Shown: piece by piece, positions 12,201 through 27,200 of the stretch
Position numbering within the stretch: the first letter of the stretch is position 1
Layout: each line of letters starts with the position of its first letter
Assembly: GCA_002633025.1 (NCBI GenBank)
Contig: NMRB01000008.1
Coordinates: forward strand, 808,900 to 872,899
Direction: 5' to 3'
Origin: Notospermus geniculatus
Lineage: Eukaryota; Nemertea; Pilidiophora; Heteronemertea; Lineidae
DNA: 64,000 bases
Program-made: the position numbers and the translations under genes
The notes under the pieces: model-generated
What the model was told of the DNA's origin: nothing
What the model saw: the letters and a program-made list of their open reading frames with translations, nothing else
Databases searched by the model: none

Positions 12201-15200
12201 TAACAGTTGTTTTTAGCCCGCATTCCGAGGCACTGTAACCACCACAATATACATCACCATTGATTTTTTTTACATTGCAAGTCTGCATCATCACCGCTGG
12301 AGTGGTTCCAGATTATTAGCCGGCGTCTCTGAACCACACAATGCAAATCCTCCACCGCACTCAAATTATGCCAGTCACACACGGATTATTCGACGACTAT
12401 TTGAAGGAAATGGCCGCACATCTTCACCTGCATATTTCATGGGGTCCTGATGATGATGTATACTGGCCATTACTGCCCCGTGTGACTCCAGGGCAACAAT
12501 TTATCTCACCGAGGTGATATCATAAACAAATGGGCATGGACAATCGGGGATTAGATCGTTGATGAGAATGCTGATGGAGTTTTTTACATACCGGTACCTG
12601 CCCAATTTCATGGATTTATATGCCAAAAGATGGAGCAACCGAGGTCAGGATTCCTGCATATTCTTGAGCAAGGCACTTACAATGAATCGCTTCACTCAAC
12701 GCAGGGCTAACCTGAATCCTCCCATTCAACACAGCTTTTCGTTTGTAACAGTTCTCCCCAATGAAATAACGGGTGGGATGTGACTATCATCAAAGTGATC
12801 AAGCAATCTACTGCTTATATTTCAGTCATCAACTTATGGCTGTCGCTTCCCCGGGGGGGTCACTCCCCACACTGGTCATACACCATGTGTGTGTCTTGCT
12901 TTTTGAAAAGGCCCCCTCTGGCGGGATCAGTGAGTTCATGATCCCCACCCCCTCCAGCTGGCAGAAAGAATATCCCGCCCCCTTCCCGTTCGATGAACAC
13001 AGTCAGCGCGCCATTTTGGTTCCCGAAGCCACCGCTAGGGCGGGAAACAAAATGTCAGCGCGCCAAGTCCCGCTGCATTTCCCGCTCTGTCAGCCGCCTC
13101 CCGCTGCTGTTGCCGACGGAACATTGCGTTTTGTTGCGGGCAGAGGAAAAGTTATAATTCAGGATGGGCCTTGTGCGGGAGAAATATGCTGGCCCCTAGG
13201 CTTATTGCGTGAATGATAGGGAAATAAGGGGCCTCTCTGTGATCGCGCGGGCCCGCCGAAAATCGGCAAAATCACCCCCTATTCCCGCTTTTTTAGGAAC
13301 GCACATGGGGTAATGTTGAGCCAGGGAGTGACCCCCCCGGGNNNNNNNNNNNNNNNNNNNNNNNNNNNNNNNNNNNNNNNNNNNNNNNNNNNNNNNNNNN
13401 NNNNNNNNNNNNNNNNNNNNNNNNNNNNNNNNNNNNNNNNNNNNNNNNNNNNNNNNNNNNNNNNNNNNNNNNNNNNNNNNNNNNNNNNNNNNNNNNNNNN
13501 NNNNNNNNNNNNNNNNNNNNNNNNNNNNNNNNNNNNNNNNNNNNNNNNNNNNNNNNNNNNNNNNNNNNNNNNNNNNNNNNNNNNNNNNNNNNNNNNNNNN
13601 NNNNNNNNNNNNNNNNNNNNNNNNNNNATAGGGAGGTTACACTGTATCTTTACAAGCGACTGAAGGGTGTCAATTTATCCTACCTGACTTCACTATTCCT
13701 CGCTGCACCAATCTTCTTCAGGAAATGATCGGGTAAACTGGGATAGATGGGGTTTTCCGTGATGTTCATCTCCAACATCTTGTCCCCGTGACTAGACCTG
13801 TCAGAATCAGAATCCATACTGCCTCCTTTCACAGACTCTGTCTCAGACGTCTCGGCCAGCTCTGGCATCGTAACATGCTTCAAACCTCGTTTCTTCAAGT
13901 GCTCCTGTACGAGAAGAGAAATCACTCGAGTCAGACCGATTTAATGGGTTTGATATTTGTGATCACATTATTACCATCCTGTGTAAATGTCTCATTGCCA
14001 CAGCAGAGTCATTATGGCTAATCATACCCCAAATATCATTAACCTAGGACTGATATGACGGCAAAGTAAGCTGGTAATTTTTGGATTCAGCCCCCTGCTG
14101 GCAATATCATACAACCATTGAGTAGCAATCTAGGTAAGTGGTACAGGGCATGACCACAACAAAGGGTATTCTCTTGTCAAAACTGTGGTCGATGATACAA
14201 AGACAGGGAGTTCATATGTCATGACATGTACATTGCTTCAGGACTCCATTTTCCCCACATTACTTTAAATTGCCCATGCAATATTGTCAATATTGTGCCA
14301 TTTCCGTAAGTCCTCCCGTAATAGCTGTCATTGGAATTCTTACCTCTCGAATTTTTGCCAACTGTCCACCCTTTGATGGCCTGGACGACGAAAAATCGGT
14401 GGCTGTCGGCTCAGAATTGAGACCCTGGAGGATTTCTCTCTTCACATCAGCTGGGGAATCAGGTTCCTGGAGAGAGACAAATGATGCCAATTATTGAAAA
14501 GACTGCCGTGGTAATAATCCTTTTGCAATAAACTCAATTACCGATCGTATAAGAAACGCTGTGTAGGTTCTTTCCCTGGCGACCTCTTCAGCCAATAAAG
14601 TATCTGAGACAAAAGAAGAAGTAGACTGTGAAGAGTGGTTAGCTCCAAGTGAACCCTCCTCAAAGACTGAAGCAGGCAGAAAAGCATCCAACATCTCTTG
14701 ATGGCACTTGTTTTTTGCTTGAGATCCTACAGGTCTTTGCTCAATGAAGCAGGCTGCTTTCGTTGTTTTTTATAGAGCCTGTTTGTTGCCTTCCTTCCAT
14801 CATGCAAAGATGATAGCATCATGAAGATGTATCGTTAAGCTGGCTCCAATTTCATGGCGTCTTCTTGTATCAATAAAGAGTTCAGCAACAGATTTAAAGC
14901 AGTTTTAAAACCCTACAACATCACTCTGAAAATCATCCTTTGATTCGCTTCAACAAGACTTCCAGAGAAGCTGCTTTCATACATGTAAAGGTAATTTACT
15001 TGAACTAGAATTATCTCGAACAGCATTGCCAGATACAAGATGGACTACCGGTACTCAAAATCACACATTGGACCACTACTAACTGTTTTAAGTAGAGTTC
15101 ATCCACATCAAGGATATTCTTTTTTCCAAGCGCACCTGGGGCAAACCAGCTTAATAGGATACTGTGAAGTTGAAGGCAGAAAAAAAACTGAAAGCAAATC

Positions 15201-18200
15201 AGGCAGCAACCTGGTTTGCCACAGGTCATACACATACATGTAGTGTACTGTAGAAGATGTATGTGAATTTCATCGGAACGTGGCAAACCTGGGCTAAGGA
15301 GAAAAGAACATGGCAAAGTGCGAAAAAATACACCAATTTGGGAGAGACACTGAATCTTGTTGAAAATCAATCCAACGAATCCAATTCGAAATCTGAACAC
15401 ATCCACAGAAACACACTCATGAGATTAAAGTCCCAACAGACTGGATTTTTCCAAACGCATCAAAACTGTTCGGTACCTTTTGGGTAAATCATCAGCGCCG
15501 AGATCCAAGTTCACGACAGTACCGGTATGTAAAAAGATGGCCATATGAAGCCATATAAAAAGGACGAGTTTAGATTGGCTAGATTGCCTGTTAATGGAAG
15601 TCAAATCACTTGGATACATGGAATGCCAATGTTGACGAGGAAAAGTCGGTGGGAAATGCCAGCTGATTCAATACCTGTGGCTTGATAAGCAATCTTGATA
15701 GAGATATTCAACGTGATTGAGTTAATTAGCAATTTTCACCCCACAGGAACTGACAGGCCTTGGTTCATTATCTCTGTCCCTGCAGAATATCAAATGATGT
15801 TGGCACACAAAATCACTTTTACAAACTTCACCCTTGTTCAAAGGCTTTTCATATTCATGGTAGGGTTTTAGTGAGACAATGCTTTGAAAGGGAAGCCACA
15901 GGATACAATACACCAAAGCTCCACCAGATTCAATCAGTGACACCAAAGATGATCACACAAAAGATCGATACCACAATGAATAACCAATAAGACACTGGCT
16001 TACCTTTACTCAGCGGAGATCATCCAACACACCCACGACGTAATACCACAGCTATATTTGATCGAGACTTGCCGTGACACTGTGAGAGCAGACGGCGCAG
16101 GATAGTACCAGTAATCTCATTCTCTGTACAGAAATCTTCGTCTAATCATTGTACAGTATTAGTACTGTGAGTAAGCAGAAGACACTAGATAACCATCCTC
16201 AAAGTTTCACCTAGAAACGTCAGAGTACTCCACCAGGAGCAGTTCAGGAGTAAACTTTGAAAACAGGAAAGTGAACCGAGATGAAGTGTTTCAAACAGTG
16301 TATAATCCAAACATAACCACTCATCAAAAGTTATGGAGACACTGATAGCTAAGATTTGCTTCAGGCAACCCTTGATGGAAGATTAAACGAAACACGCCCA
16401 GGCAATCTGCTCAGGGATAAATACAAGCCTTAAATGTCAGTAAGCAGCCAGAATATTGTGGATTATACGACCTGTTATTTATGTGACTGGGAACCAGATT
16501 GCCCCACTTCAGTATTCCACAAGCTGGTCATGAGGTAGGACATTGATAGCATCCAATTTGTCTGTATTCGATCGATTATTGAGAGTGGAGATACCGGAAT
16601 GATTCTTTAGGAATGCGATGACATCATAAGCGGTCGGGTGATTTGGGGACGACTGATGCGGAAGGAGTGCAAAGATGGCCAGGGGGCTGGTACGCTCTGA
16701 TGTGGGTTAAAGATATCATGGCAGAAACTGTGGAGACTTGGAGCTGACCTGGATGACGTACTGAATGCAAAAATGAAGACTGTGGGACGAGATCGGCGTC
16801 ATCACATTTTGTAGGGGCACAGTGTCATGGAGCTCTAGGCATGTTGTTGCCCAGCATGCACCATGGGTTACATCAAAAGCCAACACACCCACAGGGCATT
16901 ATCCACTGAAGCTGAATACTTCTTGTGGCAAAAACACCTGAAGATGGAAGCTTGTTCAAACAACTTATCCCCACAGCAAATCTTTGTAAACTGCAGAGTT
17001 CAGACATCAATAAGTAACTTCATACAGAGTGGTGGGTGAACTACCTCCGCGGGGAGGTAAACAATATGGATCAATGCAGCGTTGTTGTGACATGATAGAC
17101 GCAATAAATACTGAAACCTTCTGGCCTTTTCATGGCCACTCGATTACCAACTCTCAGCAGGTAAACAAAGGTGCAAAACCCACCAACGCATGAAGGTAAA
17201 TCTCTTCACGATACTGTTGCAGAAGAGGATAGAACAGTGTTGTTGAGAAGTTGGTGCGATAGCAACATAAGGGCACTTGATCTTCAAGGAGGAATGCTAA
17301 CAACCTTTATCGGTAAACAGCTGGATGCATTAACCAGAAGATGAGGTGGCTGATCCAAGCAAGGCAAGGAGACTAGAGGTTGCAGACTGTATATAGGCCT
17401 AAATCTCATACATGTAGGTGATGAACACTCCAGTACGTTTACCTCTCATAAAGCTCAGGGTCTCACCACAATTTTGGGAGCTTTTCCCACATGCACCTTC
17501 ACACCATGCGAAAGTACAAGATCTCAGTTGGGTAGAATTATTAGGTACCTTCGAAATCTTAACTAGGGGTACGGTCTTTGCATCTGGTACTGGCACCTTT
17601 GCATCCGGCACTGGCACCTTAGAAGATTTACCATCAGTCGATCCTTTGGCTTCAACAGGTACAGGGACTTTCGAAATTTTAATTTCTGGAACATCTTTGA
17701 CTTGGGCTGGAGGGGCCTCTAAATTCATTTCTTCAGGCAAAGGGGCTATCTCAGTGCCTGCTCTGTTGGTGTCAGCCTCCATTCCTACTTCTTCCATAGC
17801 CTCTTTCATCTGACTTTCCATCCCTACAGCTTCTTCCTCTGTCTTTTCCTCATCTTCGGGCCACTTTTCACTCTTAGGTTTTACTGATGGTGTTACAGTC
17901 TTCCGAGATCTGAAAGCCTTGCTTCGGCTTATCATGTCTTATCCAAGATCTGAACGAAAGCAGTAATCCAACTGGTTGTGAAACTTGAAGAGAACTTAAA
18001 AGATTATCCTGAGTACAGGCACACACATCTTTCCTAAGTAGCCCCAAATGCTCCAGCACAAATCCAGGACACAGACATCCACAGAAATGAAATTGAATCA
18101 GCTTTCACCATTTGGAAATAAGATGGTAGGAGGTAATGAGAGGCTGGACGAGAAATCCATGGGCAGCCACAGAACAGCCCTGGAAAGAACTTATGACCTG

Positions 18201-21200
18201 CTCTCAGTGTTAGCCACTGATGTTGCCAACAGGTAGGCCTAAACTACATCATAGGTATGCTAACCAGGAAACATCCGACATCTTCCAACACTGGGATAGT
18301 ATTTCCAGAACTGCTTACCTAGATCTCTTGTATTTACCCTACTGAACGAGTGATGACGCTAGCGCTAATCTAATCGACAAACGTGTCTTTGACAGATGCT
18401 TCTGCGGCAGTTTACTGACTGAAGTGGATTGAAAATGGCTAACTTTACCTGAAATAGACCACCTTTTTTTACCTTGAAGAGGTAGAAAGCTTTGACATTT
18501 TAAAGATCTTATTCTTAGCCATGTTTGTCCTTCCAAGACCACTAACTATCAGCACCAGATGACAGCGACTTGACAAATTGACATCCGAGGCTAAAAATGA
18601 AGTTGTGTGGTGTGGTATTCCATGCTAATCATCGCAATCCACGACACTTCTCCTATCCAAAAGAGGTGATTTAATCAGACTTCAGACTGGTTTCGGTCCA
18701 CTATTCAGGCAACATCTCAACCGGGGTTCGGTTCCTGGAGCACGTGGTGCTGACAATGATCAGTGCAGCACAAACTTGGACAAACTCCACCACGACAACC
18801 TGTTGTTATCAACTCACAGAAAATATACCTGAGATAAGATATTTAAATAGGAAAATGGAGCAATCTTGAATATAAATCAAGTTTCCTGAACATGCTGGCA
18901 TTTTCATTGGAACACACACATAAGTACCATTAAAAAAAGATTTTCTTCATACCGTAAATCAGATGTCAGTGACCCAGAAATTTAATAAGAGTGCACAAAA
19001 CTTTGACCAATATGACTCTCTAGCAGCCAATTTCAAACATGCACATAAACGATTTGATGAAGCCAGAACTGTGTGAAGAAAGAAAGATTCTAGGCCTTCT
19101 TTACAAACTTGGTGAAAGCGAGACTCCAGGNCCTGAATAGTGAATGATCAATATACTACAAACTTTTTTGGGATAGTCTGACAGGAGTGTTATGTATAAG
19201 TGGCAGAGAATTTCATAAATATTTCAAATGCTACTCTCTAGATGCTAGAATCTGTACTAATAACTCCCCAGAAGACCAATTTCGAGAAATATTGCATGGA
19301 TGATGTCCATTGGAAAGCCATTGACAGCATCCATCATAAAAGAGTTATAGCAACTAACCGTAATATCAAATCCCACTCTCATTCCCTTCAATGACTTGAG
19401 TTTTTTGGATGTGGTGATCACAGAGGGCTTGCTGGAGTCTGCAGGATCATTTTGTGAGGAGTTCAAGATATGACACTGTGGGTAATCTTGAGAATCTAGT
19501 GAGTGGTAATCGTCCTCTAATGACATGGAGTTGTCTGTGCTTGTATCTAAAAGAATGGAGAGCATACCTGATCAGTTGATATTTTGACTCTGCTTTGCAA
19601 AATAATCGGCTTTTCCCTACCATCAAGTTGGAATGAAATCTAACAAATTAAAGTTTACCACTTCCCTCTTCAGGACATCTCACGTACCGGATAGTATGTG
19701 ATACATGTACCAGTGCATTTAGGTGCACAGAGTCATGGTTGCGTCATGACATAATTAATGGACCAGAATTCTGGAGTTTTTCAAAAAATATTCATCTTTT
19801 CTCAACGAGTTTTAAACTCTTCTCCACTTACCACTGTTGCTATGACTTCGACGAGGTCGCCGGTTGTGCCGTCTCAAGGAAGCTTTCTTCGCCTCTTCCA
19901 ATATCTGGGCATTGAGCAATTTGTCAGCCTCTGAGAGTTCAACTTTATCAGCGTCATCATGTGAACTTGCAGAGGAGAGGTCCTGTAAAACAACGTGGGT
20001 TTGGGATAAAAGTTTGACAAGTATAATACAATGGTGGCTCAGCCACAAGTACAAATACCTCCACGTTAATAACAGGTGTAGCTGTACTTACCTTTTTATA
20101 TTCAGGTGGAGAGCTATACAATGGACTTGGCCTAGGCATATCACTTTCCTCATTAGAATGACTATGAAACAGATGAGCACGTAATAAAATTGGTGACGTC
20201 TGCACCCCAAAGTTCCTCACGCCCTCATCAGAATGAGACTTTTCTAACTTGAATCGGATTCCAGGAGAATTGTGCACAATTTCCGAAGAACACGACCTCG
20301 TTATTTGTGGAATAGGATTAGGAGATGATGGTGTGATCACAGTGGTTAATCCAGGGAATGGTGCTGAGAATGACGATGGTGATAACTGTGTAAACGTGGA
20401 TTTTGACGTTGTAAGCCTGAATGGTGACGGTGGAGATTTCGGTTTTCCATGACTGTCAACAGTTAATGTATCCAGTTTGAATGTCACAGATGATTTTGGT
20501 GGTTTTGGTGATAATGATTGTGCAGTCTGACTAGTTGATTCGGTCACTGATGGCACGTTGACGGGTGACAGGTTACGCGGCGTGTTACCCGGTGAGATGT
20601 GGTCCTGTTTCGTGAGTCTGGAAGACAAACATCAAAAGGATTCATACCGACTGTCAAAAAGAAATTTTCTGAAATTTCCCTAACACCTACAAAACATCGC
20701 CGGGAATGTCAAACTAAACTTACATGATATCTGAAATGAATCAACAGCAGGTTTGTCAACACTTACCTAAAATCACAACCCCTGTCCTTGCCAGTCTTCC
20801 TATATTCAGGAGGTGACTTATACTCAGGAGGTAGCACACTTGGACTCTTTTCTCGGACCTTCATTTCTTCCGTTGAACTCTGGCGTGAACTTGCTGGCGA
20901 ATACCTTTGATGGGCAGGCGACAACGACTGCAGGCCTTCAACTGCTGAAACTGACTCGGTCAGCGACTCCTCAGCTTCTGCGTCAGATCCTTCCTCGATG
21001 AGAACCGACAGTTTGCGGTTGTGTCTCGGAGATGCCCTGATTAAAAACACAGAGATAATTACCTGAGACCGTGCCAGGTATCAGCGCTAATTCTATTTGT
21101 ACGAGCTATCAGCTTTGATAAAGCAAGTTACGGGCATTTCTGACATCCTTAGCCGAGGTCAGAAGGATATAAGTAAATAGGAAACCTAGGAGGGATAGAT

Positions 21201-24200
21201 GACAATACACAAATCCCAAATTGCCTGATTTGAACATGATCTGCCCATTGGCCACTTTTGCATTAGGGCGTCATTCTGAAAGGGTGGTCAAATTTCAGAA
21301 TTGCTCGTGGGTGGAAGAAGATATGTAGGGTATCGGCCTCAAAAAGTTCAAGTCACGTCTTAAATGACATATGTGAAAGCAATCAGTGGGGAATTTTATG
21401 ACGAGGTTTAGTTTTTAGCAACCTGGACAAAAGTGATACTCTTGCGCAGGAATTGTCAATAATAGTGCACACACTTGTCAAAAGTACATATAAACTAGGC
21501 AGAGAACGGCATGACACAAAGGATTACTTAACAGAACAGTCACGTTCTTCTTGTAAACATGCCATAAACTCAAAAAAAAACTATTCACAGGAGAACATCA
21601 AATTGATATCTAGGAGGTTGTGAACTGCCTACATGATGCTTAAATGGCTTGTTAGCAGTCTCCTCTCAGACGTACTTCCGTCACAGGAAGCTGTTACGGT
21701 ATCCATAGATACATCTTCACTTAATCGCACCGTACCAACAGGACATCAGAATGAAGTCTATACGTCGATGGTTTGTACCGTTGCACCGCTGGTTCCTACC
21801 ACGATTACCATTTTATAGTCATCACACCTTATAATGAATGCAACATCCGATCCCTAAATCCTCAAGACCAAAACAAGACTGCACACTGGAACTCCTTCTC
21901 CATTAAACTGAGCAAACAGTGCGTGCACAGCATACGAATTTAACTAATTCTAATGAAATGACTTTTATGCGAGATGCAGAAGCAGATGATAACAGTCTAA
22001 TCCAGTGACATTAATTTCAATTATAATCTAAAGGAACGACAGCACACATTCCCTATCCTGGCAATTGCATTTTCTATGGGTAGATTCATGAATATTTGAA
22101 ACAATCATCTCACTTAATCTTCAAAATTACGGCAAAGGTTTAGCTGAAAGCAGCTTGAGGAGTAAGATATTCTGCAAGCGATTACGTTTTGTGGTTGCAT
22201 CTCATGAACCTTGCAGAAAGAGGCCAAATGTTAAGTCGCCAGATTGTATTCAGAATTACTGGTACTGTGTATTGTCACCCCAACATTCATGACATTATGA
22301 CCCCAAGACAGTTTTTTATGCTTGCATGCAATGCAAAATGCACCAAATCAACCATCAGTCGGCATGTACAGGGGATGTTAATAAAACATGCAAGCCCATT
22401 TTCTGCCAACAAGGATTGTTGCCGTATGACATTGATAAGATCCCTATCTTAAAACGTCAAATCATGCTGCCAGGGGATTGGGATGGCAGCCCCAACTGAT
22501 GGGCTACCAAATGGTTCGCGTTCAGTGCATCCCATACTTACCACTTCTCATCAGCATCAGGAAGTCCCGCTTCCGTCACCATCTCCTCTCCATCCTGCTC
22601 TTGCACAAAGGATGAGCGTATCTCCTCTGAGAAGGGGTCAAGTTGAGACGAATAGTCCTTAATCATCCCCGTACTGGAGTTATTAGCCAACTCCGAGAAT
22701 GAGAAGTTGACATTGAACATAGGAAGCATGGGGGCTTTCAAGTTGGAATGTTCTGTATTGCCTAGATGGACTAGTTTGTTTTCTCTAAAAGATTCCAGGG
22801 GCGTAGAAGTCGCCGCTATATCTGGCGTCGTATCTGTACTAGATATAATCTCAGCTTCAGTTGGATAATACTGTGGTTGTACTGGTGTCATCTGACTCTT
22901 CTCAATAGCTGCCTTAAAACTTGAGCTTCGTTCGCGGGACAAACCCGGTGATTGCGTCAGAGCAACGCTGTTCTGTGGCAACTCCGGCTGCAGGGCAACA
23001 CTCTGTACCATATCTTGTCCTGACAACACGGCCATCAAGCATTTACTCTGTCCTATACTATTAACCTGCATATTAACACACTCGGACGTGACAGCAGTAA
23101 AAGATTCCGTGGTACTAAGCCCAGAGATCGAGTTGCTTGTATCGGTAGCTTCATCTGTCTGGGTTGAACAGGTCGCCAAGGTAGCATTAGCCGGCAACAG
23201 GGGACAAGATTGAGCATGTTGTTGCCTGGACACCAAACTAGCAGTCGATGTTGAGGTCTCTTTTGTACTCAGGAAGCTGTGTATAGAGGCACTGTTCTGT
23301 TTATTAGTTTTATCCTTGGCGGCTTCCTTGAATTTCTCCAGAATGAGAGCTTCTTTACATGCAAAAGAAGAAAGAGAGAAGCATATTCCGAGTGAAATGT
23401 GCAGCCAAAATGTTAGAAGCTTAGAAGCAGGATAGAAGATTCAAGCATGATGCAGCTAGTAACCTTTGGTTAGATTTGATGCGACTTAATCTTGGAAACA
23501 AGGCACAGGTGTCCCAGGGGTGAAATGGTTAACGGTTACAGCAATAATTACGCATCAAAGGCTGAAATCTATTCAGTTGTTACAGTAACAAAGATAGATG
23601 ATTCTTCATCAATGAGTTGATGTCCTAACAGGGTAGTCAAGAGCCTTTGTCAATTAGGGGCCCACTGCACTGGAGACTTGCCTGGTTTTCCCAGACTGGG
23701 CCACAAATCATGAATTTCTGCCAGAAAATTGAGAAGTTGCAATAATGCCAACCGAAGTGAGATCAAACCTCTATTACACAATAGCGATGACTTATTGCCA
23801 CATTCCGACACTGCCCCTGTCCCATTCCATTGATTTCCAGTCACACTTGACTTTGATTGATTTCCTTGAAATCTCTTTGATGTGAACATATTGCTTCCTG
23901 AGAGAATTCCTAAGCAAATGGCGGTAGACTACCAATACTTGATGAAATCTAATCTAAAAGTACTTTTCAAGGCCCCATTCAGAATGTGTCCTTGGAGACA
24001 AAAGCTTGTCACGTCTGAGATTGCTTTGTACTTTGCACGTAGCAATATAAAAACCAAGAGATGAGGGATCTTAGGGATGGCGTACTCAATACCTGGGAGT
24101 ATCGTACAGGCTGGGTTTCCCCTGGGTTTTCACATGCACCTGATCTCCAGCAGGGCTTCTGTTCTAAAGAAAGTATAGACGGTGAAAATGCTAGGCTGCC

Positions 24201-27200
24201 CTCGTTTATTACATGACAATCGCTTCTGGGAAAACAGGGGCAGAATACAGGATTAACAGACTGCAAAGTGCATTGAGAATGGGCCATCTTTATCCAGATC
24301 TGTCAAAGTATAAGCTTGTTTATTGTCTTGGAAACACCCCCAATGCATCCTTTGACCCGAGAGGATGGAACTTAAAAAGACAGATCGATCCATATGACAA
24401 ACTGCCACTGATGATTCAATTTAGACAAGAAATAACAAGATCAACTTGTCTTCAAAGAAGACAAGTGGTCGTACTTGAGTGCATACACTTTACAATCCAA
24501 GACCACTATAGCTTGCTCCCAGAATTGAACAGGCACTCTGTCAGTAACCATGACAACTCAATCTATCGGGCATTCTACATAATTTCATGGACAAGTCAAA
24601 GAATTTGTTCCTTATGGTACAAAGGCTGTGGATTTATTCATGACAATGGGGGGTGTTGTCGCTTTCATTTTATTCTGGACATTACTAACTCAGGTTATTG
24701 AACGATCTCCTCTAATTGTGCGTGCAAGTCAAAGCAATCTACCGCTGCATCAAGTCAATCAACATTGATGTAGTCGAGACAGTGATGTGCCATTTCAAAC
24801 TTAGAATATACAACTTTGTCACAATCAAAGTCAAACATGGCTGCCACGCCGCCATCTTGAATATGATTTGCATTTTTTGCAGAACCTCCAACCAATCAAA
24901 ACTCACTTCAGAGGAGAGATGGATGGTCAGTAGGAGAGAATATGTTCAACCAATCAAAACTCACTTCGGAGGAGAGATGGATGGTCAGTAGGAGAGAATA
25001 TGTTCAACAGGTTGTCATACATTTTCTTAGAATAATGGAATAATGGAATTGAGCGAAGTGGAGAAGTGGAGAAGTGGAGCAAGTAGGTACCGGGGTATAT
25101 GTTTTGGCAGTGATAACCTGTTCTCAGGAACAAGACAACCTGATTCTTAATGAGTTCATGCTTACTTTCTGAACAGATATTAAAAACTATCATCAAAGTC
25201 ACATGCATAGTCAACCACCTGTTTGAGCAAGCAACACGGAATGATGCAGGATTTGTGAAGGGAACTTACCAACAAGAGGTGAGCTGGGGCTCTCACGACA
25301 ATGGGCCATGACATCACCAAGGGACAGAGTTTTAGCGGACTGAAAGGGAGCAAAAAGACAATCATGTAAGCAGGATGGAAACACGAACTTCATTCTTTCC
25401 AATTCTGTAGGTCTCCAAGGAGCTTTTATTGATTGGAAGTTTGGTCAGTTGGAGGAATCCAAGTTGAGGCCAACTTCAAACTTGGTTACAGCCCTCCAAT
25501 GGTAAAGGCAATATCGCCACTCGTGATCAGCAGGGGCATAGTTAATTGAAGGAACAGCCCTATCATGTAAGCTTATAACTGAGTGTGCTGTCATGTGGAG
25601 TGAAGTTTTACTTCAATGAACCATGCTCCCGCTGATATTTAGTACTGCATTTCCCCACTGGAGGGCACGAAAGACCATCATTCAAGAGAGAGTGAAGATG
25701 GAGTCCAAGTATTAATCAACAGATAGCTACATTCACTTGACTTTAATAATCCATCAAATCAAATGTTATACTATCACTGCCATTTCATTGCAAATGTCAC
25801 TGAACTCTTAATCTTTGATGACATACAGCACCCACAATTCTATTACCATTATGAAATAAACACTCAGATAACAGAAGAATGCACTCCCACTGATGAAATT
25901 AAAAGCAAGACACAGACAATACTAAAGACATAAAGGAGTCATATCAGATTTTGTCAATGCAACACTCAACTATATCAACAATGATTTCTTGCCTGATGAG
26001 TCGTTATGGCAACTGCACGGTTTTTGCAAAAGTGATATGTGGATTGCAGTTTTTTTTGCAAAAGTGATTTGTTATGGCCGTGTAGGTGTCAATTTGCCGA
26101 CCATCCGGTTATGGAGTATAGGGTCGGGTCAGTGAGTCTATCTTGCTAGAGGAATACGATGTACCAGGTGATATGGTCAGTCAGGAGGACTCATTCCGTC
26201 ACTCTGGCATATTTACAAAACAACAATAACAGCCCTTGTATGACAACAAAATACAACATGAACATGCTGATTGACAAGTGGCCGTCTTACCAGAGCTGCA
26301 AGGGCCACCTGACGCTTGGCCAGCCGATCCTTCAGCGAAGATATTTCCTCCTGATCCTTGACAGAATCTTCAGACACTGTATTTGGTGTACTCTTCTAGA
26401 GAGAAAAATTACAGTGTTTTTTACTTGGTATCAAATGGAGCCATTTGAACACGGTAATATTACAGATGTATCATGTGCTAATGAGATTGTCTTCTGTTGG
26501 AATTCATCGATGCCATTTCCCAGTGGCAATTCATTGAAAGCTAAGACAAACAGACATGATTTAGAAAACCCTATCACATAGGTATTCTTTGCAAAGTATT
26601 CCGTGAGAGCTTTCCAATGAATACCTATATAATAGGGTTGAGTCTTTCCGTACATATTTTTTGATAAATTGACAGAATATACATTGGCAGTGAAAGAGCT
26701 GAGCGGTACGTCGGATAAAATCTAACCCGACAAACATGATACAGGCAAAAAGTCATGATCTCGCTCATGAATTTTTGATGGAATGGATTTTATGTATAGG
26801 ATGTTGATTTACTTCAACAGCAGATTCAAAGGAGCGGCAGAATTTTTTTTTAATTTGCAGGGGAAGTGCAGCGAGTGAGAAGTTAAAAATACAGAGCAAA
26901 TTCAGCTCAGCGACACTCGGCCTTCCCAGTGAGTATTCTTTGTTTACCAATGGTAATTACAACTGGGGGAACCAATATCCCCAAATCGCAATGACAAGAT
27001 TCATGCTGAGTTAACAGACAAGGCTGTTCCTATGGAAACCCTTGGATACAGTGCAACTGGCACACTTCTGGATCAAATGCAAACATTTTACGCTCAAATT
27101 TTATTGCCAGGATTGCTAATGAGACACATTTGGGCAAGAATTGGGCAGTCTCCATAGATTACTGTCTTCAGGGTATTTCCTTCCTTGACAGATGGGTGGC

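Larger units (their letters stand above)
2133..13683 (-). other. Large intron (11.5 kb)
   Basis: No convincing exon found. It holds a 1.1 kb tandem duplication, two copies of a 96-bp hairpin MITE, a 492-bp GC-rich element and the N gap. From about 5.4 to 12.8 kb I see only AT-rich non-coding sequence with chance ORFs. Confidence 0.7.

Noticed and set aside
12773-13216. 147-codon plus-strand ORF
   Set aside because: It coincides with the GC-rich inverted-repeat element; stop codons are rare there because of base composition. No recognisable protein.
24213-24701. 162-codon plus-strand ORF
   Set aside because: No domain, no splice or start context, and within an intron of the minus-strand gene.
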